A DNA stretch of 64,000 nt from Mycteria americana (GCF_035582795.1 NC_134371.1:52215001-52279000); one strand, 5' to 3'; shown: positions 37,402-52,200, counted from the stretch's first letter. Notes: generated by a model from the letters alone, not told the origin. Made by a program: numbers and translations.

Positions 37402-37430
37402 TCTAACTAGATCCACAAGATCTAGTTAGA
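37402..37430. repeat. 12-bp perfect inverted repeat with a 5-nt loop
   Basis: TCTAACTAGATC and GATCTAGTTAGA flank the loop CACAA. The hairpin lies about 130 bp upstream, in LRRC8B sense, of the candidate exon at 37218-37272. The stem is too short for a typical microRNA precursor. Confidence 0.85.
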
Positions 37431-40400
37431 ATAATTTAAGATGCCACCCCCATCAAATTATTTACTTGGTCACCATCTGGAAGTGGCTTTTCCTAAAGTA
37501 GAGATGAAGTAATGGCCCTTGTCATTGCCCCCTTTCTAAGCACTAAAATCCATTTAAGCTCAACAGTTTTTGCATCTATGTAATGTTACTAGTCCTGCAG
37601 CTGAGATGCTCTAACCATAGCTAAGAAATAGCAATTTCTTCAATCACTCCAGCTCAACTTGCAAAAGACACATCTGTAAATACCTTGTAAAATGAGTTCT
37701 TTTGGTATAATTCTTTGGGGTTTGAATATAAATGTGTAGATGTAAAAGCACACAAAGGTACTAAACCCATTCAAACTAAGGTTTTTAATCTGCAAAGAAT
37801 ATCTAGATCGTGTCTCAACTCAAGCCAAACATGCTTGATTTGAATGTAGACAGAAAAATCAAACGTATTTTTTTCATTTCCAACCTGGAATTAAAGCCAG
37901 TCAATTCTTCTCACTTGAACTTTGTTACAAAAATGAAAGACTTGGTACCTGTGTTAAAGTTGTAAAGAACACACTAAGAGAGAAATATGTTGAATGATTC
38001 AACAAAATAAGAGCAAAAGGTATAAATAGCATATTTTTAACAAAGAAAAACATTTGAAAAGTCAAAATGATCACTGAACTGGCTGAGAGTTTAAAATAGT
38101 GTGAAAGGTCTAATTAGCATGAGGATGGGACCAATTCTTTTCCTGGCAAACATGTAAACCTCATCAGGGACTTGGGCAGATACTAACATTTTAAGAAGAT
38201 GTTTTATATAACTAAATGGTTATTAGAGAAAGTTACAAGTAACACAATTCAATAATGCACATATGTACTTTGCACTTTTATACAAAGACCACCACTCTCC
38301 TGGTAACAGACCTATCTTGGGGAATAAGCAAGGCTATTGTTGAATGTAAGGGACAGAATTCAAAGTACAATAAAACAGTTAACACTGATGAAGTATTTTC
38401 TCTAAAAGTTACAGAAAGAAAAACAGAAAACGGAACTTAAACCAATTCTATTTAAAATATATTGGTACACTTGAGAATATGCATAACCCAATACACCTTC
38501 TTCAAGCAATGCCATAATGCTCAAAGTGTTTTGTTTTTATACAGATTGAGAACTCAAAGTGAGACTGACCCATGTAATTTTGTAAGGTCTGTTTCTATAA
38601 AATGCTTTGTCACCTCCCTGCCTCGAACTGGAAAGTTGTTAGTCCCTATCACATATCCCAGAAAAAAGGCTACATTCTTGCGGTGGTTTTAGAACACTTT
38701 CTAGCAGAAAGCAAGTGTCACAATATTAAGTACTTAAATACTTGAACTCTGGTCTTGTTAATGACTACTTTTTGAAACCTCCCAATGAAGCATGCGTATT
38801 CATTGCAATTCTATGTATATAAAATAAAGCTTCCTATCGGAGAAGTACATAGTATATAAAAGCATAATATAAATGTGAATTAATTTTGCTGAAGACAGTT
38901 TTCTTTCAAATCCTATCTGTATGCTAAGAGTGACTAATCAAATGGAATAATGCTGAACTGTAATGGGTTTGATAACACTCATCTCCAGCAGCTTTCAACC
39001 CATATCAAAGCCATAAGAGCTTTTCAAAGTGGCCTAATTCAATTGGCAATCTTTCTTAGAAGATGAGAGACAGAAGTTTAGCCCCATGCTAAGTGATGAC
39101 TTCAGGAGAGCTACCCCAGACTGGTACTGGGACTCAGGTCAGAAAAATAAAGTAATAAAGATCACTAACATCTAGGCAATTTTTAGTTACTTCAACTTAT
39201 AAATCTGATCAATAGAAACATATCCAGAATAAGAATAAAAGGCTATCATTTTGAAAAATACTATCTATAAGGATCAGACACCCCCCCACCCTCCCCTGCT
39301 GCCAAAAGGTTACTTAACATTGCATTACTCTGTCATTTGGTCACTACTTACATAATTTTAGGCACATTTAGTTAGGGATGGCTCTGCAGCAAGATAAGCA
39401 CCTTGCTTGTCCTCCCCAAAGGATAATGGGCTACAAAAAGCCAATACCTGGCAGGATGCTTTGTTTTATTTTTAAGGCTACACTGGTTTTGTTGATTAAG
39501 TATTCAACTGGTGTTTCTGACACTAAGTTAATCAAAATAGATGTATACAACTAAAGCATACCTTGACAGGTATTCCAGTGGCCCCTCTATCTTGCTTTTT
39601 TCCCTCCCCCTCAGAGAAACACAGCCATCAAGTTTTCAGCCAATCTCTTTAGACTCATGCTGTTATTCCGACAGCATGATGTGCTTCTTAACCGAGATGA
39701 GATGCTGACATACTAAGTAAATGTGTCTATCAATTTTCTATCGAAAGTGATTCCTGAACACAGTACCAACTTGGCTTCTAGCTAGTTTAAATGTATCACT
39801 TTTTCTTCCAAAGTTTTGGATGCAAAATTAAGTTCAATAATAAATTGAACATGCAATCAATTTTGTTTAACAGGCAGTTTTGAGACTCTCCTATGGGATT
39901 CCTAGTACCTGCTTGTGGTCTCACATGCACAGCCTGAACCTCCACTTGCAAATAAACCCTCATGAATATTCCCAAAGGAAAAAAAAAAACACAACAAACC
40001 AAACTTTACCCCCACACACACTCATCACCCAAAACACATCTTTCCTGGCTAAAACTTCCCCTTCTATTGGCATACTATTGGCATTTCCTTTTTCAAGCAT
40101 TCCCTAAACAACAAAAAGCCAGGTACTGCAAGAGTTCTGGGGCAGGTCTGACTTCATAAAGAATGAGTCATACATACTCTTAGCAGATGCATTCAGATGA
40201 CTGCGTCTCCCTTTTGTAAGCCTGCTATTGGCAAGTAATAGACTACTCAATTCAAGCACTACATTTTATATATGGTCTTTTAGAATCTGTACTTTGACCA
40301 TGTGTGCACATGCAGATTCAGTTGTAGGATCTTTTTGATGGGGATTGTATTTTTGGATCTGTATTCCACCGAATGCAGAACAACACACAAACAAGATTAG

Positions 40401-43400
40401 AGAAAGCTTCTTTCCAGTTCCTTCTGAAGAAGGTCACAGGTGATAATTAAACATGTATAAGTGATTATCCTTTTGTATTTATAATAAACCTGAAGACATT
40501 CCCACACTCTACAATAACCAGCATATTCCTCAAGCACAGGATATTCAAGACTACACTAACACTGTTACAAGTTTTCTGTATCAGCCTTTCAAACAATCAA
40601 AGACCATAATTACAACTACAGACAATCTCAACCATCTGTGTCTGGATTAAGTAGAGGCCTTGCCTTTCTTAAACACTCCTGCTCTCAAGACAGTACTGCT
40701 GAATACAAGATGTGGAACAGTAATAGCAAAGTCTTATGCTGTTTAAGAAGCAGTCCTTGCTCTCTGGAGAAGGCTGCTTATATAAGACTATGTAGCCCAA
40801 TAATTTCTGGGGAAAAAAAAATTGTAAACGTGTTTTTAGTTTAAAATTTAGTAAGTTAGCCTACACTTACATTTTTACTTTACATGGGTTACTCTTCTCT
40901 GCTACTGCTTCAGAGTTAACTGCACAGCACATAAACTGATAAAAATTCTTGCAAAATTAAGCAACTACTACCCACCTCTACCACTACCATACCTTCAGCA
41001 AGCTAAGAAAAATAGAGTACAACATGGCAAGTGTATTTGGGTAGTTGAGGAAACCATTTAAAAAGCTTGAACATTCATAGGTTCAACACAGAAAGCCTTA
41101 GAATAGGTGAAAGAAACATGTTAAAGGCAGCTTCACCTAAACTCGGAATACCCATCTTTATTCCATTACTTTCTTTCACTGGTACAGTTAGTGCAAGAGG
41201 AATACTTTACCTTGCAGTCTAATCTAAATTGAAAATAAACTTACTCCAATTTGATTTGCTTTACAAGGACAAGACATTCTTGAAATCTGACTGTGCAGGA
41301 TTAGATACACTACATCATACATTTCCAACCTATGCCTGCCTGCAGCACTCCAGAAGAGACCATTGTCTTCCTTGACTAATTTAAGTTAATTTCTCATCAA
41401 ATGCCATCAATATGCAAGTATTAAGTCTTTTCTCTATTCAAGGAAGGCCAGTCAAGAATTAATCTTTGATAGTAAAATATGTCACTGGTCAAACACTCAC
41501 TAGGGAGATGGATCATCTTCAAACATTCTGGTTGCACAGGTAGTTAAAATTACATACCTGTAGGCCACATGATAATAAATCACATCAGCTAAGTCTGCCC
41601 AAGTGCATGAAGTTACTTGAGCCTAGTTCTTGATAGTGGATGGGAGGGAAAAACCAAGTCAACTATTTTGAAGGTTAAACTCTGTAATGAAGTTGTATTA
41701 CAAGATATGTATTTAAAAGGTATGTTAAATGTGCTTTTTATTTAATACTAGTCTAGCCTGGAAAGCAATTTTAAATACAAATTCATATTCAGACATCCAT
41801 ACTGTGACTGGTAAAAGCACTTTCCCCAGCCCTCTCCTCAAGTTAAGTTCAAGGTGCTAAGGATTATCTTCTAGCTAAAACAGAAGGTCACAACCTATGC
41901 TTCTAGGAAGGCCTGTACTATGAGAAAAATACTCTATTTAAACCCAAGTTTAAGACCAAATAGACAGTAGGCGAGACAAGCAGTTTACGCAAAAAAACCT
42001 GCAAAACAAAATGAAGAAAAACTGATACGTAGGTACAAACCTAGGTTTCTGAACAAGCATGTTTCGGACTTAAACAGGCAAGCAATCCAATGGTAAAAAA
42101 CTAATGTAAAATGAAAGGTAGACCGGGCTTTGTTTTGCACATAATTGCATCAACGCAACTGATCTCTTTGAAAGCAAGCCATCTACATTCTGGGCAAATA
42201 TCACTTCATAGTCATGGTGCTTTCTAAGATCCCTACCAACCAAGCAGAATCCAGACTCTGAATCAAATCTGAGCATTTCTAGTAAGCAAGTTTGTACCAC
42301 TTTAGTGTCCCAGCACTATTTTCAAACTCAGAGATGCATTTTTTAAAAAACATAAATTAAGGTTATATCAGGTGATGACAGAAGTAGGACTTTAACTACA
42401 CAGACAAGTATTACAGTGCTGTGATCTCCTCTTTCCTTGAGGACACATTAAGAGAAACCTGCAGCCAAGCTGTAGTAGCTTTGCCAGACCATGGATTTAT
42501 TTTCAGCTTGTGTTCTCATCCCTTTAATTCTTTTTAACTACAAATATAAATACATTAACTTAAGATTACAAGATGTATTAGCATCTAAAATACTGATTAC
42601 AATAAATATTGACACATGCACCTGTTTAGAAGAGAGTGCTTTTTATTGGTTGTGCAAAGACTCCAAAGAGTAAATCCACTTAGAGACATATGTTGTTTCA
42701 CTCTAATATTAAATTAATAATTTAAGTTGTTTAATTTGTGTTCTCACCAGAAACTCTAGCACTCTTTTTAGAATGCAGATTTTTTTTATTTGCTCCATTA
42801 ATTTACATTTCTTCAAACAGTTGTACATTTCACATATTCCCCTTTAAAAGGAAATTATAAATAGAAAAAGACTGCCAAAACTCCACATTGGTGTTATCCA
42901 CTAAAAAATAGCTCTGCTATCACAAGTATCCTTGGCAATTCCTGAAGAAACATAACAAAATCCATTAACGGATAAAAAAATAACTGTAAAGAGTTCCATA
43001 AGGTTTTTAAAAAAGAAAAGAGTATAACAAACTGTAGCAGTTCTGTCTGGAAGACCATAGCACACTGAGATGCTGATGATCCACTCTGGCTACTTAACAG
43101 GCCCAGGCCTGTGCTGTGCAGATCTCTTGGCTGCAGGATATATTTAGCCAGATCATAACAGAGGAGTCTGCAGGCAGCTCCCACTTGGTACCAGTGATTA
43201 CACCACCTGCATGTCTGTCTTTATCAAGAAGTGCAGCAAGAAGTTCTCCTGTGAACATCCTTCCTGGCTGATAGTAGAAATGATACACAGAGTTGTCTTC
43301 TTGTAAGAAGATTCTGTAATAGCTCAAATGATCAAAATGAGGTAACTCTTTCTACAGGCAGAGTCTGCACAGTGTGCTGCACAATGATTGAAGGCTCATT

Positions 43401-46030
43401 TGATGCTGCACAACTCACATCCCTTTAGAAGCTGGGAACGCAAGATTATCTATACTATTCTCTTTCTTTAGTGTCAAATCCAATAAAAAGCATTTTAAAT
43501 GATACTGTACAGAGTCTGAGTACCTTTCTTACTGAGATCATCATGGACCAGCACCTCTTGGTGCAAGACACAAGCCATATAGATTGTCTTCCAGAAGGTC
43601 ACTTCTGAAAGGATCATGAAGTAAAAACAGGGGCCCAAAAAACTGAAACAAAGAACAAATCCCAAATATCTGTTATGTGATCAGACCATATGGTGCCACA
43701 TTTCATTCATTTTCAACACAAAGAAGTTAGTATTCAAAGTGAAGCGCTATCTTCTGTCAGCCTCCTTTCCCCCTTTTCTTGGCCCCATAACACTTTCAAG
43801 TAAACAAAAACTTCAGTATTGAATAAAAATGAGAGGGGCGTGCATTCCTACTACTTCTGAAGTATCTATACACTTCTAAGAGCCCAAAGAATTGTATTTT
43901 TAAGCTTGGCATTAGACAGCCTATAATGGAGTACACAATTTAATGCAACAGCAAGTCAGTTCATGTTAAGTCCCAAAAATGGGACACAGGTACACAAGCA
44001 GAATCAGCACCCAAGCAGTACAAGAGAGTTTTTTTACAAATAGATTTGAAGCCAAGCACATTCAAAGCATGTATCAGTTATGTCCTTGTAGACAAACCTA
44101 CCTTTTTTAATGAAATGTTAAGGGATTTGTGAAATAGGATTGAGAGCATTGAGATACTAGACTACGTTACCCACAGCAATGTACTCAAATCATCAACATC
44201 ACCCCAGAGTGGCTCATGCTATCACAGACCCAACAAACATACAATCATGAAATTCATATATATTTAAAGAAACAAACAAGTCCAGTTACAAATCCATTAG
44301 TTTTTTCCTTTCAAAAAATATGGCACTCAAGTTATAGAAGTAAAAATTAAACAGAGCTTGCCAGACCAAGTAGGTGCATTTCTTTGATAAAGTAAATGGT
44401 TTTCTAAACAACCTGAGTGTAAGAGACTGAACCTAGGTTACAGAAAATAACTTCCAGAGCAACTCCATACTATATCAGCTAAGACAAAGCTGGTAATTTC
44501 ACAAAAATTACAAGCAACTTACAGAAAAGGAGACAGGTCACAGGCCATGCTGAACAAAGGAAAGGTAGACTAAATAAAAATAAGATTTGACACTGCAGCA
44601 ATAGGAAAGTGTAAAAAATGTTAAAGTGTGCAAACAACAGGTTTTTTGCTCTAATTTGAGTCATTTGTTGGAAGCAACCAAAAGAAGAGAGGGAAAATTC
44701 TACCTGGACAAATCCTTTGTAGAAGGAGCATGCCACCAATGAGCAGACAGGGGCACCATCCCTGTACAAACCTAATCTGGATGCCTAAAGAGTATTATGA
44801 TCCCATTTAGAAAAAACAACAAAACCAGAATCAGAACTGCAAGACTAACAATGCTCAGAGGAATGGTGACTCTTAAGAAAGTAGACTAAAGGAAGTGGGC
44901 TTTCTAGCATAAGAAAAAGAGGAATGAGAATATACTGGGGGTGGAGAGGAGGGAATAGAACAGCATGGGAAATGCATCTGCCTTCTCAGGACGGAAGCAC
45001 ATAGTCCATCTGTGTTCAGCTAATGCTTATTCAAACCAGCGTAGGAGGAGACAACTCTCTCCAGAGATGACTGCAGGCATGCCATGCTGTCAAACATTCC
45101 AGCCCAAAGATGCCATGGAAGATATCAGGGAAGTGGCACAGATTACGCTCTCAAATGGTACCTAAAAGAACAGGCCTCCTTTGTTGTTTCCTCCCCCTGG
45201 CCCTGCTTAGGTTTTAAAATCAGTACGGCAACACTGAAGACAGAAATAGTACACCAATACTGCAAACAGTCCTTACTTCCAAGTTCCAAAGAAACCTTAG
45301 AGTAAGTTTGGGCATTAAGTATGAAAAGTCTCCACGATTCTTCACTCATTCTCTCCTAAGCAAGGAAGATTATACCAAAAGCAATCTCAAACAGTCTAGA
45401 CTGGGACTGATATCTGTGTCATGCTGTACCTTTTATAGCTCTCCCAGAAACCATCTTACACAACAAGTATCAAGTCTTTCATCCCAGTAATAACATAGCT
45501 AACACAGAGCCAGACACCTTCCAACTGCATGAAATTAGATTTTCAAGCTCACTTATAATGCCTTTTTATTCTCATAACTGCATTCTTGGGTCTTTCTCAT
45601 GCTGAGAAATATGAATACATAAGACAATGGTATCAGCAGTATCCCTCCAGCATTCTAAAGGAAGCCTCAATGGTATCTGTTTAATTCTGCATACCAAGAT
45701 AAGTACTACAATAGAAAATTAATTTTTATCCCCTTAGTTTCCAGAAGCCAGACAGATACTCATTATGTCCATTTATTGTGCTGCTATGCTCAGGACATCA
45801 GAAAGCAAAGCTGAGGAAGATAACACTGGAGAATATTCACAGCTTAAATACTACAAAGTTTCTCTACTAGAAGATTCTTTAATTATAGTATAGTTTATCA
45901 TCTTCAGTCTTCAAGAGCAGTAAAAGTACAAGAGAGCCAGCAGGGTAAACCAGTTATGATTATTTAACAAAAGACCATCTTTCCTTGGGAAAAGGCAGGG
46001 AATTGCTCATACATGCTCTTCCATTTTCAG

Positions 46031-46260
46031 TGTACTTTACTGAAAAGTCATAAATGGCCAGAGACCCTTGAAATAGCAACAACAACTCCCATAACCTCAC
46101 CGGAAACAAGTGTGAAATCAGAAAATATTCTCAGAAGGAGGAGCCTTGGAGTATGTCCACACACCTCAACTAGCTCTGAATTCATTTCAAGCACCACCAG
46201 GAGTACTGCTGTCACAGCAGAACACAAGAGTGGACTACAAAATCCTACTTGAGAAGTCAG
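46031..46260 (+). other. Exon-like segment on the plus strand (possible antisense non-coding exon)
   Basis: A good acceptor (GCTCTTCCATTTTCAG, ending at 46030) and a good donor (AAGTCAG|GTAAGC at 46260/46261) bracket 230 nt on the plus strand, antisense to LRRC8B. One frame is open from the acceptor until a TGA at 46250-46252, 8 nt before the donor, so an internal coding exon in that frame is unlikely. The translated sequence resembles no family I know. It may be an antisense lncRNA exon or a chance pairing. Confidence 0.2.
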
Positions 46261-46290
46261 GTAAGCATTTTGGTCAATTTTGTAGTCCAC
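46230..46290. repeat. Perfect 14-bp inverted repeat with a 33-nt loop
   Basis: GTGGACTACAAAAT at 46230-46243 is the exact reverse complement of ATTTTGTAGTCCAC at 46277-46290. The transcript of either strand could form a hairpin. The loop contains the plus-strand donor-like CAG|GTAAGC at 46260. Confidence 0.85.
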
Positions 46291-49200
46291 AGGATATCAT
46301 ACTGCTATAACTAGGCTATCAACGTAACTCATGATATGGTAATGTGATGCCATACATACTGATGTATTAACTAAAGCATGTTCATATGCTGATTTGATAC
46401 TTCTAGATAAAGGTCCTATAAGGAATTCAACAGCACTGCATTTAGACAAAGATGGAAGGGGCCAACATTCCTCATACCATAGGAAGTCCTGCGAGTTTCG
46501 CAGAGAGCAGAGTACTGAAATCCAACTTTTTTAGATATTCAGAACCTCCATTCTACATTATTTTCCCAGCTCAAACACTGCTGTCCAATACAGTAACCAT
46601 ACCCAACCCAGTTAATAGGTATGTTTACCTCTGACTAGCTGAATAGCTCTATGCAAGTAATTTTATTTCTGTCTACTTCAAATTCCTCAACTGTAAAATC
46701 ATGGTAATGTTTCTCCCATTCTTCATAAAGTATTTATGAGGAACGTTATACAGTAATAACACTGAACTTCTTACTAGGCAGAGATGCTCTTCTGAATTGT
46801 ACTACAGGTTCTGTTAGGTTCTGAGAGCTGGAAGCACACATGCTATTACTTGTCCTAATAGTGGTCAGACAGTTATGACCTTTGCCTAATCTCAAACATA
46901 TAAATTTGTATTTACACTCCTTATTCTAGCTAGAATAATTTTTATATTTCTAAAATATGAACAGTTGTCTAATGCAATAAGTTAAAATTCCAATATTTGG
47001 CCTAAAAAGGAAACTGATGGTTTTTCAATATTTATAGACTGCCAAGACCAAACAGTGTCCTATCAGGATAACAGATGTTGATAACAAACAGAAACATCAA
47101 GTGAGGTCACAAATCAAAAATATATACCAAATACATTCTGTCTCTGCAAGATAATTATTACCATGCACAAATATAGATACAAGATTTAAGAACAGTCAAA
47201 ACCCAGTGTTTTGGTTTTAAGTTTTCCTGACACTGCATAAGTTTCATGAAGAACTTTCCAGAAGGGAATATTATTACTTTCACAGACCACAGAGAATTTA
47301 ACTGCATCTAGGAAAATAGAATTATCAGGGCAGCAACACAGAAACACATCTGATTTCACTCTATTAGTTCTGACATTGGAAAGCTGATTCAGATTTTCAG
47401 CAGTGGCTCATATCTCTTCTCAGAAGCAGCAGCTTTTCGTCTTGTTTAATAGGAAAGATAGTTACTCCTAAAAGCCAGCCTGACAAGTTGAAACACTTGA
47501 TTCTAGATGTTCAGTCTAAACTTCCAAAATAAAATAATGGGAATAGATAAGTTTCCAATTTACATCTGATTCAAACTCGGGCACTTATTTTGTATGCAAA
47601 CTCTCCTGAAACCCACCTTGTTATCTTTTTAAAGAATCTCCCCACCCCGAATAAAAAAAAAAGAAAAACTTGTGAAACTCTGCAGTCAAATACAAACTCA
47701 CCTGAAATGGAAATGGAATAAGTTTTACTAATCCTCCGGCAGGGATCATGCTGTCCTCACAATCACCTCAATCTCTTCAGTATCTTCCTGTTTGTATTAC
47801 TCTACATTATGTATTTATTAGTTGGACAAAGCACCTAGCTACGTTATCTTTTCTTTTAATAAAGAAAGGACTGAAGGACAAATTTCACATTGCACACACT
47901 GTGTAATAGCATATGTACAAATTACATACTAACACCTAAACACAACTCTACAGTTTGAGAACTGCACATACGCATGCAATCACAAGAACTAAAAGCAGTA
48001 TTATGCTTATCAGAAGCATGTCCTAGAACAATGCTAAGTTTCAGAACCATGTACAAGTGATCAGAGTTGAATGCTACAGTAAACCTACAGTAATCCCGCT
48101 TTGTTTCCTGAACAAACACAAAGTTAGCTTAGCACCTGTGTTCACGCCTCATACTTCCATCAAGCCCAAGTATGCTGTGCAACATAGAGTCTTCTACTGT
48201 GCAAAATTTCCTTTTTGAGTAGAGTGCCTGAGGAGACCTAACAACTGGCAAGCTTTTTCAGATTGCTGTACTACAAGAAAAACACTTTTTGATATGAAGC
48301 CAAGTTTAATAACTTCAAAAAACAAGAGTCAAGGTTTTATCATCACCCAAATCAATTAAGAACTTTGAAGTAATATAACTTCCAGCCCCATATTTGTAAG
48401 AAACTGAATAACAGTTTGAAGCACTACTTTTAACAACTCCAGTTCAGTAAAACACTTGAGTATTGATATATCCTGTCTCACTTCAATTAAGCAATGTTTT
48501 GGTTCTTTCCTGACTTTGAGTCAGTGTCATTGCAAAGTTAGTATTTAAACAATGTTAATGTTTAATAAAAAACATTTACTTAGAAAGCAGTTTTCCTGTA
48601 CTGCAAAGGCATGGGCAAGGTAATAATCATTTTCACACTTCCATTGGCATGGGTTGGAAGTGATAGTTTATCTTGTTAATAATGTAAACACAGCCTAAAA
48701 CCAGACAGGTTTTAGTTAAAATTTTTCAAACGCCCTCCTTTCTTCAAATATTTTGGATTATATAACAAATGCACATCAAGATTTTTCTTTCATTCAGATG
48801 GAAAAATTAGTTTAAAGGATAAATACTTTAGCATTAGAGTCTAAATTTGCAGTTCTTAAATTCCAGCTCGGTGGACCTTTACATTTGCATGCAGATGAAC
48901 TTTAGCTACCAGAAAATATCTGAATAAATATCTGACAACCTGAACTACTCATAGAATACTAGTATTTTCCCCAGAAAACTAAGGCAATAATGTATGGGAA
49001 ATCAGAGGTTACATTTCCTGAGGTTTTAAGTGAGAGCTTTAAAATCAATGTCACTTTAATTAAGCCCGAGTAAACTACATGACCATAGTTTTGTACCTGC
49101 TGTGCCACGGAACTGAAACTTTGTTTCCATATTAAACTAAAACGACAACTCAAACTAGTATCTCCCAAACAAACCGTGTTTGTAACAGTGTCTTAAGCCT

Positions 49201-52200
49201 ACTAACAGTGAGCAGCAACAAAACCAGATTGTGTTACTACCAAATTCTTTATTGGTATCTCTGGATCCCTTACTGGCACTTTTAATCCCTTCAGTTTCTC
49301 ACAATCAACTGAATTCTCAATTTCAGTATAAGAAACTGCATGCCATTTTACAGTATCAGAACATACTGAGAAGCTAAGCACTTTTGATGGAAATGCACTC
49401 ACATAATTTAATTCAAGGTATGTGAAGACACTATTTTGAAACAGAATGGCACCAATGAGAATTAAATTGAAGATACTGCATTACGAGTTTTTTTCCCCAC
49501 AATCGCCTTCTGATTGTCAAAAGACCCTAGAATCCTCTCTGGTGTACATCGAAGAAGGGTGTGCCAGCACTATACCCTAAACCGCATTTGCAAGAGCTTT
49601 CTTGAGAGCTGCATCATCTGCCTTCTTTCCAGTGTCCTACACTGCTAGAAAGTATAGTCTTTTCATATCAGTAAGTTTAAATCAAATAATTGGGGAAACT
49701 GTTCACAAGTATTATGAAACTTTATTTTAATATTGAATTACAATTTGGTTCCACCTAGCTAGAAATTAAATCCAGAACTAGTTCATAGCACACTAACAAC
49801 TCTAGGGGAAAAGAATCACCAAACCCAAGCATAACTACAATAAACTGAAGCCAGCTTACCAAGTCTGGTACAACTCTAATTGTTCAACGCAAGATAGTTC
49901 ATACAAATAAGCAGTTTAGTTATTAATAACTTAAGACCACATGATTCATAACAAGCTTTCTGACATTAATGAGGCTGACTGCCCACACGGTACTGGTAAG
50001 GTTAATAAAATGCAGGCCACAGCCTCTCAGCTGCGTTTACCAGCTACCACAAAGCACAGTTACAAGTTTGTGATGCATGGCTCTGAACTCACTCCATACA
50101 GGATACAAACATGTATTAGGCAAGGCATACCATAGCTTGTCACCAGTTAAGAAGAATAAAGTATAGTATTTATTAGTTAATTATTAGCACATTAATAATA
50201 GATCTATGTTGCTAAACCAACATATCATCTATACCACTTAAACATTAAAATGACAGCATATAATGACAGCATTAATATTAGAATATTAATTCCCCTTTAC
50301 ATTCCTCGACCTTCTACATGGATACCCATGGTATCTGAACCAAATATCTTCATAACCACAGCACAGACTTCTAACATCTTTAAAAAGAATGACTGCAAGA
50401 GCAACTGGCAGAATAACACTATTTGCAAGACAACTGAACAGCTGTTATAAGGATGCCTACAGAAGGGATAAATATAGCCCACAGGTTAGCACACAGAATA
50501 CAGACAGCACTGTGAAACATTTAGATAGGCAACATAGAGACCAGCATAAACCACACCTCATCCCCTTAGTCACATAAAATATCCATTTCTAATCCCAGCT
50601 GAGCAAAGCTTTATGGCTTTAGCAGCAGGTATCGTAAACTGAAGTAGTATTACTAGTGCCACAGTCTCTTTCGCTACCTGTAGCATGTCAGGCAGAGCAG
50701 GCACAGTAGCAGGTAAAGGAACACAAGATTTCCCCCTCCACCCCACCCCCACTCCAGAAATCCATTATAAAAATACTTCTTTGGCAGTCGCATACTGCTC
50801 TACAAAGTTCATTTTACAATGCTGAAATACTGGTGGATGTTTCTTTAGCATTGTTGGTCCCTCTCTAAAATTTACTCAACATGCTTTCATCAGCTTTAAA
50901 GAGCAGCTGTATTGCTATCTTGCAAGAAACAAAAAGAAAAATTCTTTTTCTCCCCATGAGAATCCTATTTTCCTGAAAAAGGAAAAAAATAAGAGTCAGA
51001 CCAGCAACTCTCTTCTCTCAAGAGTGCAAGGGAACAAGCATGTTAATACTGCAAATTTCCAAATGTTACATGGATCCTACTGAAGTTGAAACTCAGCCAC
51101 ATTACACTAATGTAAAATTCAGAAGAATGTAAAAATATAAGCTAATGTAAAACTCTGTGATAAACATTTTGTTATCTAGCTACAACAGAATGTTTTAAAC
51201 ACTGGGGAAAACCCTTCAGAAAACTTGTACCCTATCCTAAGTCTTGGTTCTCCACTACCATCATTCTCCCCTCTGCTCTCATTTCATGTCCCTTGCCCTG
51301 CTCAGCACCACAGATACTGAAGAAAAGTACTACTTAGGATAACTCTTCTATTCCCCACACAGTCAGCTGAGTTACACAGAGTAAAGAAAACACATGCGAT
51401 GTACTTCGACAACACATAATAAATTCTGTGAGCAATATACTGTAAGATTTCAATACTTCAGCCTTGTGGGCTATCCCCCTCCTTGAAAGTTTAAGAACTC
51501 AAACAAGATAGGTCCATAAGCCCTGATGTGTTGCCCTCTCTGCTAGGAAGGTACATAAGGAAAAATTCTGAGACACCGGGAAATAATGAATGCCTTAGCT
51601 TATCACTTCAGCAGACAAGGAAAGCTGGGAGTCAGCAGAACATGTAGCTTAAATACTTGAAACTGCAAGTGACCACATCGCTCCAGCTTATTCTAGCACT
51701 ACCTCAAAGGTATTGTTTTAAATGACCACGCTAGGTGCCAATCCAAACACAGTTTACCTGACCAGCATAATTAATGACAATCTTCATATAAAATTAAGCT
51801 TTAGGGAAGTCCGCTTTAATCACTCCTACAGAACTGGTTAATTGCAGCATTCACCACAGACAAATTCTTAATTGAAGCCAGGAAGCTTCCTCAATTTCAC
51901 CACAGAACAGATCGGCACAAAGTAAGCCTTACGTCACTAAAACAACTCGGCTAGGATGCAAGTAAAAGCTACCACGCAAGAAACCCCTTGCTACTAGATC
52001 ACTGTCTTGCTGGGGATGAGAAATGCATCGGCAAGACGGAGGAAAGGAAGAGAACAACAAAGAGAAGGACACTTCTTATTTCACACAGAGCTCTGTCAGG
52101 CCTCAACACTGAGTTTGAGTCTTCTCTCCCTTTCGGAGCAGCTGGGACTTGGCACCCACCTGCCCTTTGCTCGAGGGCAGGTGCGGCCGCCACGCCTGGG

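Larger units (their letters stand above)
37273..52149 (-). other. LRRC8B: LRRC8B 5' intronic DNA without recognisable exons
   Basis: This is about 15 kb of AT-rich DNA between the candidate 55-nt exon and the CpG island. No open frame resembles a known protein, and I recognise no CR1 copy here. It holds isolated donor-like or acceptor-like sequences on the minus strand (for example CAG|GTGAGTTT with its GT edge at about 47703, CAG|GTAAAC at about 51758), but only weak partners for them. A 12-bp hairpin (37402-37430), a plus-strand exon-like segment (46031-46260) and a protein-like ORF cluster (42.9-43.3 kb) are listed separately. Confidence 0.6.

Noticed and set aside
37924-37980. Possible 25-nt microexon on the minus strand before a GTACC donor
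   Set aside because: Too short, with only moderate splice sites; such pairings are expected by chance in a 15-kb intron.
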